Shown here in pieces: positions 49,615-57,790 of a DNA stretch of 62,607 nucleotides. The stretch's first letter is position 1. Each line of letters opens with the position of its first letter. The stretch comes from Bacteroides sp. Its GTDB lineage: Bacteria; Bacteroidota; Bacteroidia; Bacteroidales; Bacteroidaceae. The stretch is from assembly GCF_028690125.1 (NCBI RefSeq), contig NZ_JAQVBV010000031.1:1-62607 (forward strand), in the 5' to 3' direction. The notes under the pieces were generated by a model. It was not told where the DNA came from, ran no database searches, and saw nothing but the letters and a program-made list of their open reading frames with translations. Position numbers and translations under genes: made by a program.

Positions 49615-49821
49615 TTAGACCACCTCGTTCTTTTTCTTTCTCCCTTTGGTTACTGGTATAACTTTTACTTCGTCTTGGACAGAATTTGGTACAGCTTCTA
49701 CTTTAATCAGACCGTCCGCTTTGAGGCTATCAACATCGCTGTCAATAACCTCAACTGCGGTCTGGGAAGTATAAACTACACCAAGATATTTTACTGTCCG
49801 GGTAAAATATACTTTGGTCAT
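49615..49821 (-). CDS. Small head-region protein
   Basis: A 68-residue protein (MTKVYFTRTVKYLGVVYTSQ) with a basic end (GRKKKNEVV). Found between capsid and connector genes in related phages. Possible head-tail joining role. Confidence 0.65.
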   Translation of the reverse strand: MTKVYFTRTVKYLGVVYTSQTAVEVIDSDVDSLKADGLIKVEAVPNSVQDEVKVIPVTKGRKKKNEVV

Positions 49822-49836
49822 TTATAATCCCTCCAA

Positions 49837-50913
49837 TTAAAATGCTTTAATTACATATACATCGGAAATACGCTCGAAGGAGGGAAGAACGATTTCTGAT
49901 ACAACTGTTTGCACATTAACTGGATGGGGCTCTTTGATGGTAGTTACTGCAATACCTGTGCCAACAATGCTGACAGAAGCATTTGCAGTACCGCTTAACA
50001 AGTCGAACTCTTCCGGAGTAGTGCCGTACCAAGTGTTACCAAGAGTGTAGCCAGGCAACAGAGTTGCATAACCATCTGGGTAATATTTGTGGTCTATGCC
50101 GTGTTCGTCTTTATACATTTTATCGTAAACGATAATCGTTAAGCCGGTTTCAGCTTCCACGAACTGACGAGCCATTTGACGGGAAACGATAATGCTGGAA
50201 GCACCCAACGGGTTGATTGCTTTAGCAATACTTTCCGAAGCCAACAAGCCTTTCAAAGTGGTTGTGTTCATCAACACGCGGGTTGGGCGAACGCCGAAGG
50301 TTTCTGCCATATATTCGCAAGCATCCTGCAAGTCATAGATTGGAGTAGATGTAGCTTTGTTTGCAAGCGTCCATTTTGCATTACCTGCGAGTGTAACATT
50401 GTTTTCAGTAGCCCAAGCACCGTCAACATCAAAGTTGTAATCGTAAGCAACCGTACGACCGCTATCTGCGTTAGCAGATACAGAGATTGTACCATTTACA
50501 AGCAAGGACATACGCATACGCTCTGCTTGAACCTGAGCACCATCAATCAAACCTTTGACATCATCAAAGATACGCATAATGGTCGGTTGAGCAAAACGAA
50601 TGTCTTTTGCTAAAAGAGTTTCAATGTCTTGGCGGTCTTTTTCACCGATACGCATTGCCTCACGGAAGAATGGCATATTAGTGGACAGCTCGCTCACGCC
50701 GATACGGTCTCTCAACGGAGCCTTAGTATCGAAAGCGGAAGGCTGCAACGCTACTGGGAGATTATTGCGACCTTTAATCCAAGCAAGTTCAAGACCGTTT
50801 TGTTTGCTCACTGGGAAAAATTGAGCACCAATCATCGGGTCTTGCATATGGACATTAATGTCTGTCCAATAAGCGGCAAGAGCCTTACTTTCAAAAATAT
50901 CATAAATATTCAT
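49837..50913 (-). CDS. Major capsid protein (gpE family)
   Basis: A 358-residue capsid protein. IGAQFFPVSKQNGLELAWIK, GVSELSTNMPFFREAMRIGE and the C-terminal YPDGYATLLPGYTLGNTWYG are gpE-family marks (HK97 fold). AGGAGGATTAA before the ATG. Confidence 0.93.
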   Translation of the reverse strand: MNIYDIFESKALAAYWTDINVHMQDPMIGAQFFPVSKQNGLELAWIKGRNNLPVALQPSAFDTKAPLRDRIGVSELSTNMPFFREAMRIGEKDRQDIETLLAKDIRFAQPTIMRIFDDVKGLIDGAQVQAERMRMSLLVNGTISVSANADSGRTVAYDYNFDVDGAWATENNVTLAGNAKWTLANKATSTPIYDLQDACEYMAETFGVRPTRVLMNTTTLKGLLASESIAKAINPLGASSIIVSRQMARQFVEAETGLTIIVYDKMYKDEHGIDHKYYPDGYATLLPGYTLGNTWYGTTPEEFDLLSGTANASVSIVGTGIAVTTIKEPHPVNVQTVVSEIVLPSFERISDVYVIKAF

Positions 50914-50947
50914 CAGCTAATTAATCCTCCTGTTTTGTTATTCCGTA

Positions 50948-51616
50948 TTACGCTACGGTTGCGATTGTTACTGCAGCAGCTGGTTCCTGACCAGTAGAGA
51001 TTGCGGCAGCTTCTGGAACCACTGTAGTAGAACCTGCGACAGCAGCGGCAGAGTTTTTGGTTGTGATGGTGACATAAGTTCTGTCAGCAGAAACAACAAT
51101 CGATTTAACTACAACTTTATTAGTGGTCTCACCCGCAATAGTCCAGTTAGTAAGCGTAGCCGCCGCGTCGCGGAAAGTTGCACCAGTCAAGTATACATTA
51201 ACAGTATGCTCAACATCTTTGGCTTCACCTACAGCAATTTCAGCTTCCTTGCAAGTCAGAACCAAGCCCATATCAATAACAGGATTGAAAGTGATTTGTT
51301 TCATAGCGGCGAGAGCATTTGCGGAAGGAAGTGTGGGAAGAGCTGCGGTTTTAATAAAACCGTGAATAACAACTGCCAACATAGCGTCGGATTGAGTTAC
51401 ATCATAGTCATTCAAGACTACACCGATTGCTGTGGCGTCATTTGCAGGATAAATTGTACCTGCTTTAATCATATACTTACCATCTTCCAATACAGCAAGA
51501 CCTGGGGCGTTTGCAGTTGCTTTGGCGTGTTTGAAGCCGAGAGCAACATAATGGTCCGGAATAGCTAAAATCTGTTTAGCCGGGCCTCCGTACACGATTT
51601 GTTCCATTTTCATCAT
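50948..51616 (-). CDS. Head decoration protein with Ig-like C-terminal domain
   Basis: A 222-residue protein. The first half (LGFKHAKATANAPGLAVLED, GTIYPANDATAIGVVLNDYD) is a decoration-like beta-tulip. The second half (VNVYLTGATFRDAAATLTN) is Ig-like, ending in an Ala-rich tail. It precedes the capsid gene as in gpD/gpE pairs. Confidence 0.8.
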   Translation of the reverse strand: MMKMEQIVYGGPAKQILAIPDHYVALGFKHAKATANAPGLAVLEDGKYMIKAGTIYPANDATAIGVVLNDYDVTQSDAMLAVVIHGFIKTAALPTLPSANALAAMKQITFNPVIDMGLVLTCKEAEIAVGEAKDVEHTVNVYLTGATFRDAAATLTNWTIAGETTNKVVVKSIVVSADRTYVTITTKNSAAAVAGSTTVVPEAAAISTGQEPAAAVTIATVA

Positions 51617-51646
51617 AGCGTTATATTCCTCCTGTTTTCGTAATTA

Positions 51647-52294
51647 CTATTCTTTCTTTTCGGGGTTGATACCCATCATGCTCAATTTAGATTGAGCTAA
51701 TGCCATACCGAAACCAATTGTTTGGTCTTCCTTCGTTTTAGGACTTGGCGGAGTTCCATTATTCGGAGGATTTCCAATTGGTTTGAACCCGGTAAATGGG
51801 TTTTGGTCACCGGCTTTTACCGCATTAAACAAGAATGATTTCTCAGTTTTAATTTTATCACTCTGTTCTTTGAAGCCTCCGGTAATTTTGCCTGCTTCGT
51901 CAAGAGTAATCTTTGACATATCAAACAGACCCATTACCATATCGGCGTCATGCGGCCTACTGAACTCGTCGGCTAATAAAGCGACTTTTACAGCGTTTTT
52001 CTTAGCCTCGCTTAGGAGCTGTTCTTTGAACTTAGCTTCTTTTTCGGAGTTCGCGGTTTCAAGTGCAGTAATTTTTTCTTGGAGCTGTGTAGCTGTTCCT
52101 TCAAATTTTTTCAATTCTCCGATTTGAGTATCTCGGTCTTTTACTTGACTTTTGACCTCTTTCAGCTCATTGGTGATTTCGTCGAAACGATGTTTCGGAA
52201 CGAAGCCCTCCATTACTGTTTTGTTGGCTTCTAAAATCTTAATAGCCACTTCTTCACTTGCCCCCATTGCCGTAAGCTGTTCTTTTGTTAGCAT
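51647..52294 (-). CDS. Capsid scaffold protein
   Basis: A 215-residue protein. Residues of about 40-105 are a coiled coil (FDEITNELKEVKSQVKDRDT); the end is Pro/Gly/Lys rich. The layout is that of phage minor structural GP20/scaffold proteins. No protease gene is seen nearby. Confidence 0.85.
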   Translation of the reverse strand: MLTKEQLTAMGASEEVAIKILEANKTVMEGFVPKHRFDEITNELKEVKSQVKDRDTQIGELKKFEGTATQLQEKITALETANSEKEAKFKEQLLSEAKKNAVKVALLADEFSRPHDADMVMGLFDMSKITLDEAGKITGGFKEQSDKIKTEKSFLFNAVKAGDQNPFTGFKPIGNPPNNGTPPSPKTKEDQTIGFGMALAQSKLSMMGINPEKKE

Positions 52295-52305
52295 ATAAAA
52301 TCTCT

Positions 52306-52366
52306 CCTTCTGATACTACGCTTGGTATCGCGGTCTCGTCCGCGGCGTATCATTATATATATTATA
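52306..52366 (-). promoter_or_regulatory. Promoter-like box and leader hairpin before the scaffold gene
   Basis: Two TATAAT boxes (minus, 52352-52357 and 52361-52366) precede a hairpin with CGCGG/CCGCG inside GATACG / CGTAGTATC. It could raise expression of scaffold, decoration and capsid genes. No clear -35. Confidence 0.45.
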
Positions 52367-52386
52367 CTACTTTGGAACACCTAAAA

Positions 52387-54012
52387 TTATTGTAATTCTT
52401 TTGTCTTGCCCCTGTCCGGGTCTTTCTGTGATTTCATCTTCTGTCTGGCTATGCGTTGAGCTTTGGTTGCTTTGTCAACAGTAGAAGCTATCGGTGTATT
52501 TAGAATTGCAGTATCTTGTTGGAGCTTTTCAAGAATTTTAACCTTCTCTGCTTTCTCCTTCTCAATCTGTTCCAATTCTTCTTGTGCATTAGTAACCCAC
52601 GGATGATTAGCAACGATTGTCCTGTCACTAATTATGCCTACGCTGTCAGCACTACTACCAATAACCTCTTTCTCATTAATAATAACATCAATATTGAAAG
52701 ATGGGGTAACATTAACTGAGCGGAAGTCACCTTTACCTTTATTAGCGGCATCTACACGAATGAACCAAATAATCTGTTCAATGGCAAATGTGAACTCCGT
52801 AATCATACCGCTTACATCCATATCCAAATCAGCATATCTAAATTTAAGAGCTACACCCGACACATTGCCAAGCGTTGTTTCTTGTGTGTCAACTCCGCTA
52901 CCTGCTTCGTAAATGTCTTTACGCAATCGAGAAAGATGGCCCTCAATTGTAGTAATGTCCAGCTTAGTTTCGAGTGTATCCACATCACCGTCCCCGGCCA
53001 CGAAAGCAGTTCTGTATGTGTTAATATTTTGGGTAAACTCCGCTTTATCAGTACCATCATAGTTCTTAACAACTTTAATGCTGTTAGGAATATCTTTTAT
53101 GGTGTTTGAGGTAGAAGAAGTTATTTCGTCATAATCATCTACTAATGGTTTGATTAAATCAAGAAGCCCAACTTCGTCAGAGTTGTATTTGAACGGAATG
53201 AACGGAATGTTTTCCCAAGTGGCTTCCAGAGCGTCATACTCTTGTTCTCCTGCGGCATTAACGATAGGAACATTGTTGCTATCCACTTTAGGTTTACTAA
53301 TAGTGAAGTGACCTTTAAGTGTTGCTGATTGGTCAGGGTCATTAATAAGCCCTGTGTCGCCCATTTCGTAATACCAAACACCTTCAGCTGTGTGGTATTC
53401 AACTTTCATAACATCTGTTATTGTGCCGTCAGCCTCATATTTTGTGATTGTGTATACCCTGATAACAGCGTCCAACTTTGTATGGTCAGTATCTGCCCAA
53501 AACGCAATTACTTCATCGGAAGGGATATGCTTGAACCTTAGATTGCCTCCTTTGTCATAGTAAGCTTGTAGCCAAGATATACCTGTTTGACAAGACTCCT
53601 TAGCTAATACTTGCAAGCTTCTGTGCAGGTCAATAGTAAAGAACTCCTTAAGTATCTCCCTGAAGCTTTCATCCTCACAAGTAAGACTTAGCTGTTTACC
53701 TAAAAGATAATTGACCTTTTGATTTACAAGCTTACGGAAGAACGGGTGACTTAGCTTAGCGTTACTAAGATTTTTCTCCTCTTGTTTTACACCTAACCTA
53801 TCAATGTAATAACGCTTGTGGTCTTTAATATCATTTCGGTTCTTGTAGTATTCTTTAGCCTTTTTAATGTCAGCTAATTTTTTGCTCAAAATCCAATTAC
53901 TAATGTTGGATTGCAAGAAATCCCGCTGAGGTTTGCCGTAAGTGCCAAGTTGGTCAATGCGACTTTCTAAACTTATGTTTTCAAGCCTCATTATGTCAGG
54001 AAATTTAAACAT
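52387..54012 (-). CDS. Portal protein (SPP1 gp6-like)
   Basis: A 541-residue portal. LSHPFFRKLVNQKVNYLLGK near residue 90, ESCQTGISWLQAYYDKGGNL and IPFIPFKYNSDEVGLLDLIK are SPP1-type portal marks. GGGAGG before the ATG. No minor head (gp7/MuF) gene follows. Confidence 0.93.
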   Translation of the reverse strand: MFKFPDIMRLENISLESRIDQLGTYGKPQRDFLQSNISNWILSKKLADIKKAKEYYKNRNDIKDHKRYYIDRLGVKQEEKNLSNAKLSHPFFRKLVNQKVNYLLGKQLSLTCEDESFREILKEFFTIDLHRSLQVLAKESCQTGISWLQAYYDKGGNLRFKHIPSDEVIAFWADTDHTKLDAVIRVYTITKYEADGTITDVMKVEYHTAEGVWYYEMGDTGLINDPDQSATLKGHFTISKPKVDSNNVPIVNAAGEQEYDALEATWENIPFIPFKYNSDEVGLLDLIKPLVDDYDEITSSTSNTIKDIPNSIKVVKNYDGTDKAEFTQNINTYRTAFVAGDGDVDTLETKLDITTIEGHLSRLRKDIYEAGSGVDTQETTLGNVSGVALKFRYADLDMDVSGMITEFTFAIEQIIWFIRVDAANKGKGDFRSVNVTPSFNIDVIINEKEVIGSSADSVGIISDRTIVANHPWVTNAQEELEQIEKEKAEKVKILEKLQQDTAILNTPIASTVDKATKAQRIARQKMKSQKDPDRGKTKELQ

Positions 54013-54037
54013 CTGCGAAAATACCTCCCTTTTAAAT

Positions 54038-54062
54038 GCGTTCTAAGCTGGGGCAAGAACGC
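54038..54062 (-). promoter_or_regulatory. Intercistronic hairpin between terminase and portal
   Basis: GCGTTCT and AGAACGC pair around an 11-base loop. No U-run follows on the minus strand, so it is probably an mRNA processing or stability element. Confidence 0.5.
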
Positions 54063-54082
54063 TCTGCTTATGTTTGTACCCG

Positions 54083-55372
54083 TTAAAAACTGAATGTATT
54101 CTTATTAAGGTCCGCTGTTGCATATCTTAATGCGTCCATGATGTGATTGTATTCGTCGATTGGTTCTGTTGTGAGCTGACCAGTTTCTTTATCTGGTGCC
54201 CAGCAGTAGTTGCTCAATTCTACAATCGTATTGACGCAGGACGGGTGAACATAGATACGATAGTCTTGGAGTTTTTGAATGCCTGACTTGATTGAGCCTT
54301 TGCCCTTCTTGACTCCGTAGATACGACTGAGCCCTAATTCTTTCAAGGCGTCTATATCTTTAGGAGCCGCTTCATCTGCCCCAATTCGTGCGTTAGCAAA
54401 TCCTTTGTACCGCAAAGTTTCATAGATAGCATTATTCTGCATCCGTGTTCTATATATTTCGTCATAGATATACAAGTTCCTTGCCTTCTCGTCAGCTAAA
54501 AGAGCAACGAAAGCAGTAGGGTCATTTGTATAGCCAAAGTCAAGACCGTGGAACTCACGATATTTAGGAACATTGTTTGCGGTGAATACTTGTTTCATGG
54601 CATCAGGGTCAAATTCAAGTTCACACCAATTCTCATAAACAAGTCCTTCAGAGATACCCCAATTACCTTCACCCTCGATAGAATAGCGTCTTGGGTTTTC
54701 TTCTTTCATTATCTGGAAGATATTTCTATCATCATCGCCTAAGAACTCATTACAATCATAATTCCGAGTAATCGCTAAAATATCCCCTCGTTGGGAAATA
54801 CCATTACTGCCTACCTTATCAAAGAAGCGTTTCTTTAGCCAAATCTTATCCGACCACGGGTTGAAGGTTAAAGTGTGCTGTTTGAAAAGCGGGTATGGCA
54901 CCTCACCACGAATAGACATATCAACCTTATTGAAGTCGTCCTCATTCGTTATCTGAAAAGCTTCCTCCCACCAAGTCCAACAAAGATAGCCCTCCGCAAC
55001 TGTTATGGAAGTAATACTCTGCGGGTCGTCCAGACCTCTAAACATTATCTTCTGCCCTGACGGCATATAAGTAAGTTCAAGCGGTGATTTTGTAGCCTTC
55101 CATAAATGAGAAACGCCCAACCTATTAATAGCCCAACGAAGCTGTGCAAAAGTAGAGTCCTTATTGGTATTATAATAGCGACGAATAACTAAAACATTTG
55201 GTTTAAGTCCATACTCGTGGTAGAACTTCATCATATTATACGGGAACCACAAAGACGCGGTGGTTGACTTCTTGCTTCCACGACCACCTTTAACAACTTT
55301 GTACCTTCCCTTAAACCCCCAAAATTGTTTATAGCCGCCGCCAACAACTTCTGATAGATTAATTTCTGCCAT
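54083..55372 (-). CDS. terL: Terminase large subunit
   Basis: About 429 residues. ATPase: Walker A KGGRGSKKST, Walker B CWTWWEEA. Nuclease: HGLDFGYTNDP, RIGADEAAPKD and YNHIMDALRY give the RNase-H-like acidic triad. ATG 55372 follows AGGTGAG. PBSX/SPP1-like terminases often use headful packaging, which fits a circularly permuted genome. Confidence 0.93.
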   Translation of the reverse strand: MAEINLSEVVGGGYKQFWGFKGRYKVVKGGRGSKKSTTASLWFPYNMMKFYHEYGLKPNVLVIRRYYNTNKDSTFAQLRWAINRLGVSHLWKATKSPLELTYMPSGQKIMFRGLDDPQSITSITVAEGYLCWTWWEEAFQITNEDDFNKVDMSIRGEVPYPLFKQHTLTFNPWSDKIWLKKRFFDKVGSNGISQRGDILAITRNYDCNEFLGDDDRNIFQIMKEENPRRYSIEGEGNWGISEGLVYENWCELEFDPDAMKQVFTANNVPKYREFHGLDFGYTNDPTAFVALLADEKARNLYIYDEIYRTRMQNNAIYETLRYKGFANARIGADEAAPKDIDALKELGLSRIYGVKKGKGSIKSGIQKLQDYRIYVHPSCVNTIVELSNYCWAPDKETGQLTTEPIDEYNHIMDALRYATADLNKNTFSF

Positions 55373-55394
55373 ACACTCACCTACTATTAAATGT

Positions 55395-55448
55395 GCAGAA
55401 AGCAAGCCAACTATAAAAGAGGGGTAAAATAGCTAACTTGCTTTCTGC
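55395..55448. repeat. 12-bp inverted repeat upstream of terL
   Basis: GCAGAAAGCAAG and CTTGCTTTCTGC are perfect arms around 30 bases; the arms can extend imperfectly (AGCTAT with ATAGTT). It lies in the terL leader. Packaging site or mRNA element are both possible. Confidence 0.7.
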
Positions 55449-55552
55449 TGTTCCTAAGGAGGCGAAATCCCTTGTCGTCCGACCCGCACTCTTAGGTTTT
55501 TATGGGCACTGGCTTAAGGGGATAAACCAGTGAACATCTGCTTTACAAGAAC

Positions 55553-55581
55553 ATTATAGCACAGCTTTGGGGAATGGTCTA
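55553..55581 (-). promoter_or_regulatory. Promoter of the terminase/structural block
   Basis: TAGACC, 17 bases, TATAAT on the minus strand. A further leader hairpin (CACTGG with CCAGTG) follows. Start of the long leftward structural transcript. Confidence 0.6.
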
Positions 55582-55597
55582 CTGTATTAGCTGTGAA

Positions 55598-55790
55598 AAC
55601 CGATATATAGGGAGAAAAATTTCAAGTGGAGATTTGAAACTGCGGAGCAAGCCAGTATGTTTCCCAAAATCGTTAAACCAATACAATCTAATCAAGGCCG
55701 ATATACCCCATATGTCGAGAAAACCGATATACCCCAAAATCATAGAAATTCCGAGGAATACTCTAAGCAGGCCGATATACCCCAAAATCG
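55598..55790. repeat. Repeats of CCGATATACCCCAAAATC
   Basis: Copies at 55724-55741 and 55772-55790 are full; 55698-55709 is a half; 55600 and 55663 are partial. Spacings of 26 and 48 suggest a period near 24-26. TATACCCC is shared with the iterons in the initiator gene. Confidence 0.65.
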
Positions 55791-56022
55791 TGCGTGACTG
55801 GCCTGGCTCAGTAGCTAATTTTCAGAGTTGTCTGCATACTTAGAATATTCTGAATTATCAGAGTTTTGTGAAAATTATGCTAATTGTAAAGTATGATGTA
55901 CTTTATGATTAGTATAATTATACATAAATATGTATGTTTATACAGTCTTTCTGTAGTGTACTAATTGTTTGTGTTTTGTAGTCAATTCACTATATACATT
56001 ATATAACGAATATGATAAAATA

Positions 56023-56057
56023 GATATAGCAAGAAAACGCTTGTTTTCTTGACTATA
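56023..56057 (+). promoter_or_regulatory. Hairpin upstream of the isolated plus-strand gene
   Basis: AAGAAAAC and GTTTTCTT pair around GCTT, with TATAG/CTATA extending the stem. AT-rich promoter-like DNA lies just upstream (TTGTAG, TTATAT with 17-base spacing near 55976-56004). Leader hairpin or operator. Confidence 0.5.
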
Positions 56058-56089
56058 TGCTCATATGAGTAGAAAAGAGTGTGTTTAGA

Positions 56090-56560
56090 ATGACAAACAA
56101 CAACAAGAACAACAAGAACAGCAAGAAAGCAGTACAAGCAACAAAAGCAGTACAAGCAATGCAAGCAGTAGATTGCGATTATGAAAGTGAATTGTTATTG
56201 AAGTATCAACAAGAAGTTAATGCAGCGATTTTAAAAGCTAATATTGAAGAAGTAAATGCAAGTACTTCTTCTCAAGAGCATTTTATTCGAGCTTTTGCGC
56301 TTCTTTGCAAGCAAGATAGCGACTTTACGATAAAAGCATTATCGTATAAGTCGAAGCAAAGAGATTTGTTGTATCGCAATCAAAAAATATTGTACTTTAC
56401 AGACAATTTTGTAAATGTTACAAAAACACAAGCGAACAAGTATAATGTTAAAATTATGAGCATAAAAAAGTATAATCATAGTTACTGCTATAACATAGCA
56501 GTAGAATCGTATGCAAGCTATGAAGCTATTAAACAGCTTGTAATGAGTTTAATAGCTTAG
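56090..56560 (+). CDS. Isolated plus-strand gene, moron-like
   Basis: A 156-residue protein. The N-terminal 30 residues are low complexity (TNNNKNNKNSKKAVQATKAV), the rest is helical and basic with four cysteines and many tyrosines. It has its own upstream AT-rich promoter-like DNA and a long perfect terminator. It is transcribed against both neighbours and is richer in AT. This fits a moron (independently acquired accessory gene). No family recognised. Confidence 0.7.
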   Translation: MTNNNKNNKNSKKAVQATKAVQAMQAVDCDYESELLLKYQQEVNAAILKANIEEVNASTSSQEHFIRAFALLCKQDSDFTIKALSYKSKQRDLLYRNQKILYFTDNFVNVTKTQANKYNVKIMSIKKYNHSYCYNIAVESYASYEAIKQLVMSLIA

Positions 56561-56565
56561 CAAGT

Positions 56566-56607
56566 AAAACAGTATGAGCGACTTTTACAAGTCGCTCATA
56601 CTGTTTT
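56566..56607. terminator. Strong bidirectional terminator
   Basis: A 19-bp perfect stem (AAAACAGTATGAGCGACTT and its complement) with loop TTAC; A-run on one side, T-run on the other, so it can stop transcription from both directions. Confidence 0.93.
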
Positions 56608-56744
56608 ATCTTTAATGTGCTTGCTATGCTTATGAGAATTAGCTACAAGCAACTTTACAGAAGAATACGATATAACTATCATACAATCGTATTAACATAG
56701 CTTACAAGCTAAAATAACGAATAGAACAAAAAGACAAAATAACA

Positions 56745-56935
56745 TAATGTTATGAATTATCAGAAAATTATGAATATTATGAATTTTCTAAATATTTTGA
56801 AATTTTCAGAAAATTATGAATTTTTGAAATTTTTCAGAATATTCGCATATATCCAATTGTCAGAATTTTCAGAATCTTGTGTCAATACCAATTGTCAGAA
56901 TATTCTGACTATCAGAAAATTCAGAAAACTCAAAC
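56745..56935. repeat. AT-rich repeats of TCAGAAAATTATGAATTTT
   Basis: Variants of TCAGAAAATTATGAAT and GAATATTCTGA recur at least six times. Related copies (ATATTCTGAATTATCAG) stand at about 55847 and 57912. An AT-rich tract beside an iteron array is what an unwinding element looks like, but function is inferred. Confidence 0.7.
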
Positions 56936-56954
56936 CTCCAAACGGAGGTCAGAC

Positions 56955-57222
56955 CTACCACCCTTTTGCACTCCGATAGGAAGGAACTCCTGGAGAAGGA
57001 GAGGGAGTGCTCCGTTTGGAGGACGCACCTGGATGGCCTTTGCACCCTTCAGGTGTTACCCTACCTACCATTTGCACTTTCTGCCTTCCGGAGCCGACCT
57101 GGTTTGGATTTGCACTCTGCCTTCCGGTGCCTGCCCGGTTGGCCTTTGCACTCTGCTCCTTTTGGAGCTCAGATAATAACTTGCCATAAGGAGTATGCCT
57201 GCCTGGCCTTTGCACTCCACTA
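56955..57222. repeat. TTTGCACT iteron-like array
   Basis: Six copies of a unit like ACCTGGNTGGCCTTTGCACT with TTTGCAC at 56965, 57039, 57071, 57109, 57145 and 57209 (steps 74, 32, 38, 36, 64). Single copies occur at 1682, 1726, 58031, 58063, 60969 and 62322. All lie on the plus strand. Confidence 0.75.
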
Positions 57223-57233
57223 AATATTTTAGC

Positions 57234-57285
57234 AGGGTTATATAATGTTCTGTACTTTGCCGAAAATCCCTGTCATACTATAGAT
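57234..57285 (+). promoter_or_regulatory. Early promoter, copy B
   Basis: GGGTTATATAATGTTCTGTA, then CCGAAAATCCCTGT, then -10 CATACT (57274-57279). It drives the two small genes at 57409 and 57645. Confidence 0.75.
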
Positions 57286-57408
57286 AGTAGAAGAAGCGAA
57301 GGGAAGTGCTATCCTATGTCTATACTTACAGCTAATACGGAGAAGTCCGCCCAGTTAACCAAAAAGCCAAAATCCCAAAAAGCCAAAATTAAAGAAGGAG
57401 GAACTAAT

Positions 57409-57648
57409 ATGAAATACCTAATCGAAAAAACCAAATGTTTTGAAATCCATGATATCCGCAAAAATTCCAAAGGAGTATACACAAACTTTTTCGGAGTACC
57501 AATTCATACTGCGTCTTTCAGAATAGCTTGGTTATTAACCTGTGAGCTTCTCGATACCCTGAATATAAACGAAAGGGAGATTGCCTGCAAACTATACGAT
57601 ATAATGGAGCAGTTAGAAAAAACAAATGGTGGGAGGTTTGAGAAATGA
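57409..57648 (+). CDS. Small early protein
   Basis: A 79-residue protein (MKYLIEKTKCFEIHDIRKNS). ATG 57409 follows AAGAAGGAGG; the longer frame upstream has no such site. Helical C-terminal half. Function unknown. Coupled to the next gene by four bases. Confidence 0.75.
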   Translation: MKYLIEKTKCFEIHDIRKNSKGVYTNFFGVPIHTASFRIAWLLTCELLDTLNINEREIACKLYDIMEQLEKTNGGRFEK

Positions 57649-57752
57649 AAAGGGTATACGATTATGACACTATTTGGAGCTATATATTATTCCTGGTATT
57701 CTGTATAGTGTGGTCATTAGGTATATACTATGAAATAATAACCTTCCACTAA
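57645..57752 (+). CDS. 35-residue single-span membrane protein
   Basis: MKRVYDYDTIWSYILFLVFC then IVWSLGIYYEIITFH: one transmembrane helix. GGGAGG before the ATG, which lies inside the preceding gene end. An early membrane peptide could alter host membrane or exclude other phages; not proven. Confidence 0.7.
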   Translation: MKRVYDYDTIWSYILFLVFCIVWSLGIYYEIITFH

Positions 57753-57758
57753 TATTCC

Positions 57759-57790
57759 AAGCTCTGCTCTCCAAAGGGTAGAGCTTTTTT
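57759..57790 (+). terminator. Terminator of the rightward early pair
   Basis: AAGCTCT and AGAGCTT with a 14-base loop followed by a T-run. Confidence 0.85.

Larger units (their letters stand above)
55373..56089. other. Noncoding region with hairpins, iteron-like repeats and promoters
   Basis: About 700 bases without a supported gene between terL and the isolated plus-strand gene. It holds a long inverted repeat (55395-55448), a sigma-70-like promoter for terL (55553-55581), GATATACCCC repeats (55598-55790), an AT-rich stretch with AATATTCTGAATTATCAG (about 55847), and a hairpin (56023-56057). Confidence 0.7.
56608..57408. other. Noncoding region with inverted and direct repeats, candidate origin or partition block
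   Basis: About 800 bases with no supported gene. It includes an inverted repeat AATACGAT / ATCGTATT (56663-56692), an AT-rich repeat tract, a GC-rich TTTGCACT array and an early promoter. Short open frames across the array follow the repeats, not coding sense. Confidence 0.7.

Noticed and set aside
55579..55785. Minus-strand frame of 68 codons rich in Gly-Tyr-Ile-Gly
   Set aside because: The recurring peptide simply mirrors the CCGATATACCCC DNA repeats; no ribosome-binding site.
56955..57215. Minus-strand open frame of 86 codons and plus-strand frames of 60-99 codons over the TTTGCACT array
   Set aside because: They arise from the GC-rich repeats; no ribosome-binding site, and composition follows the repeat unit and not coding sense.
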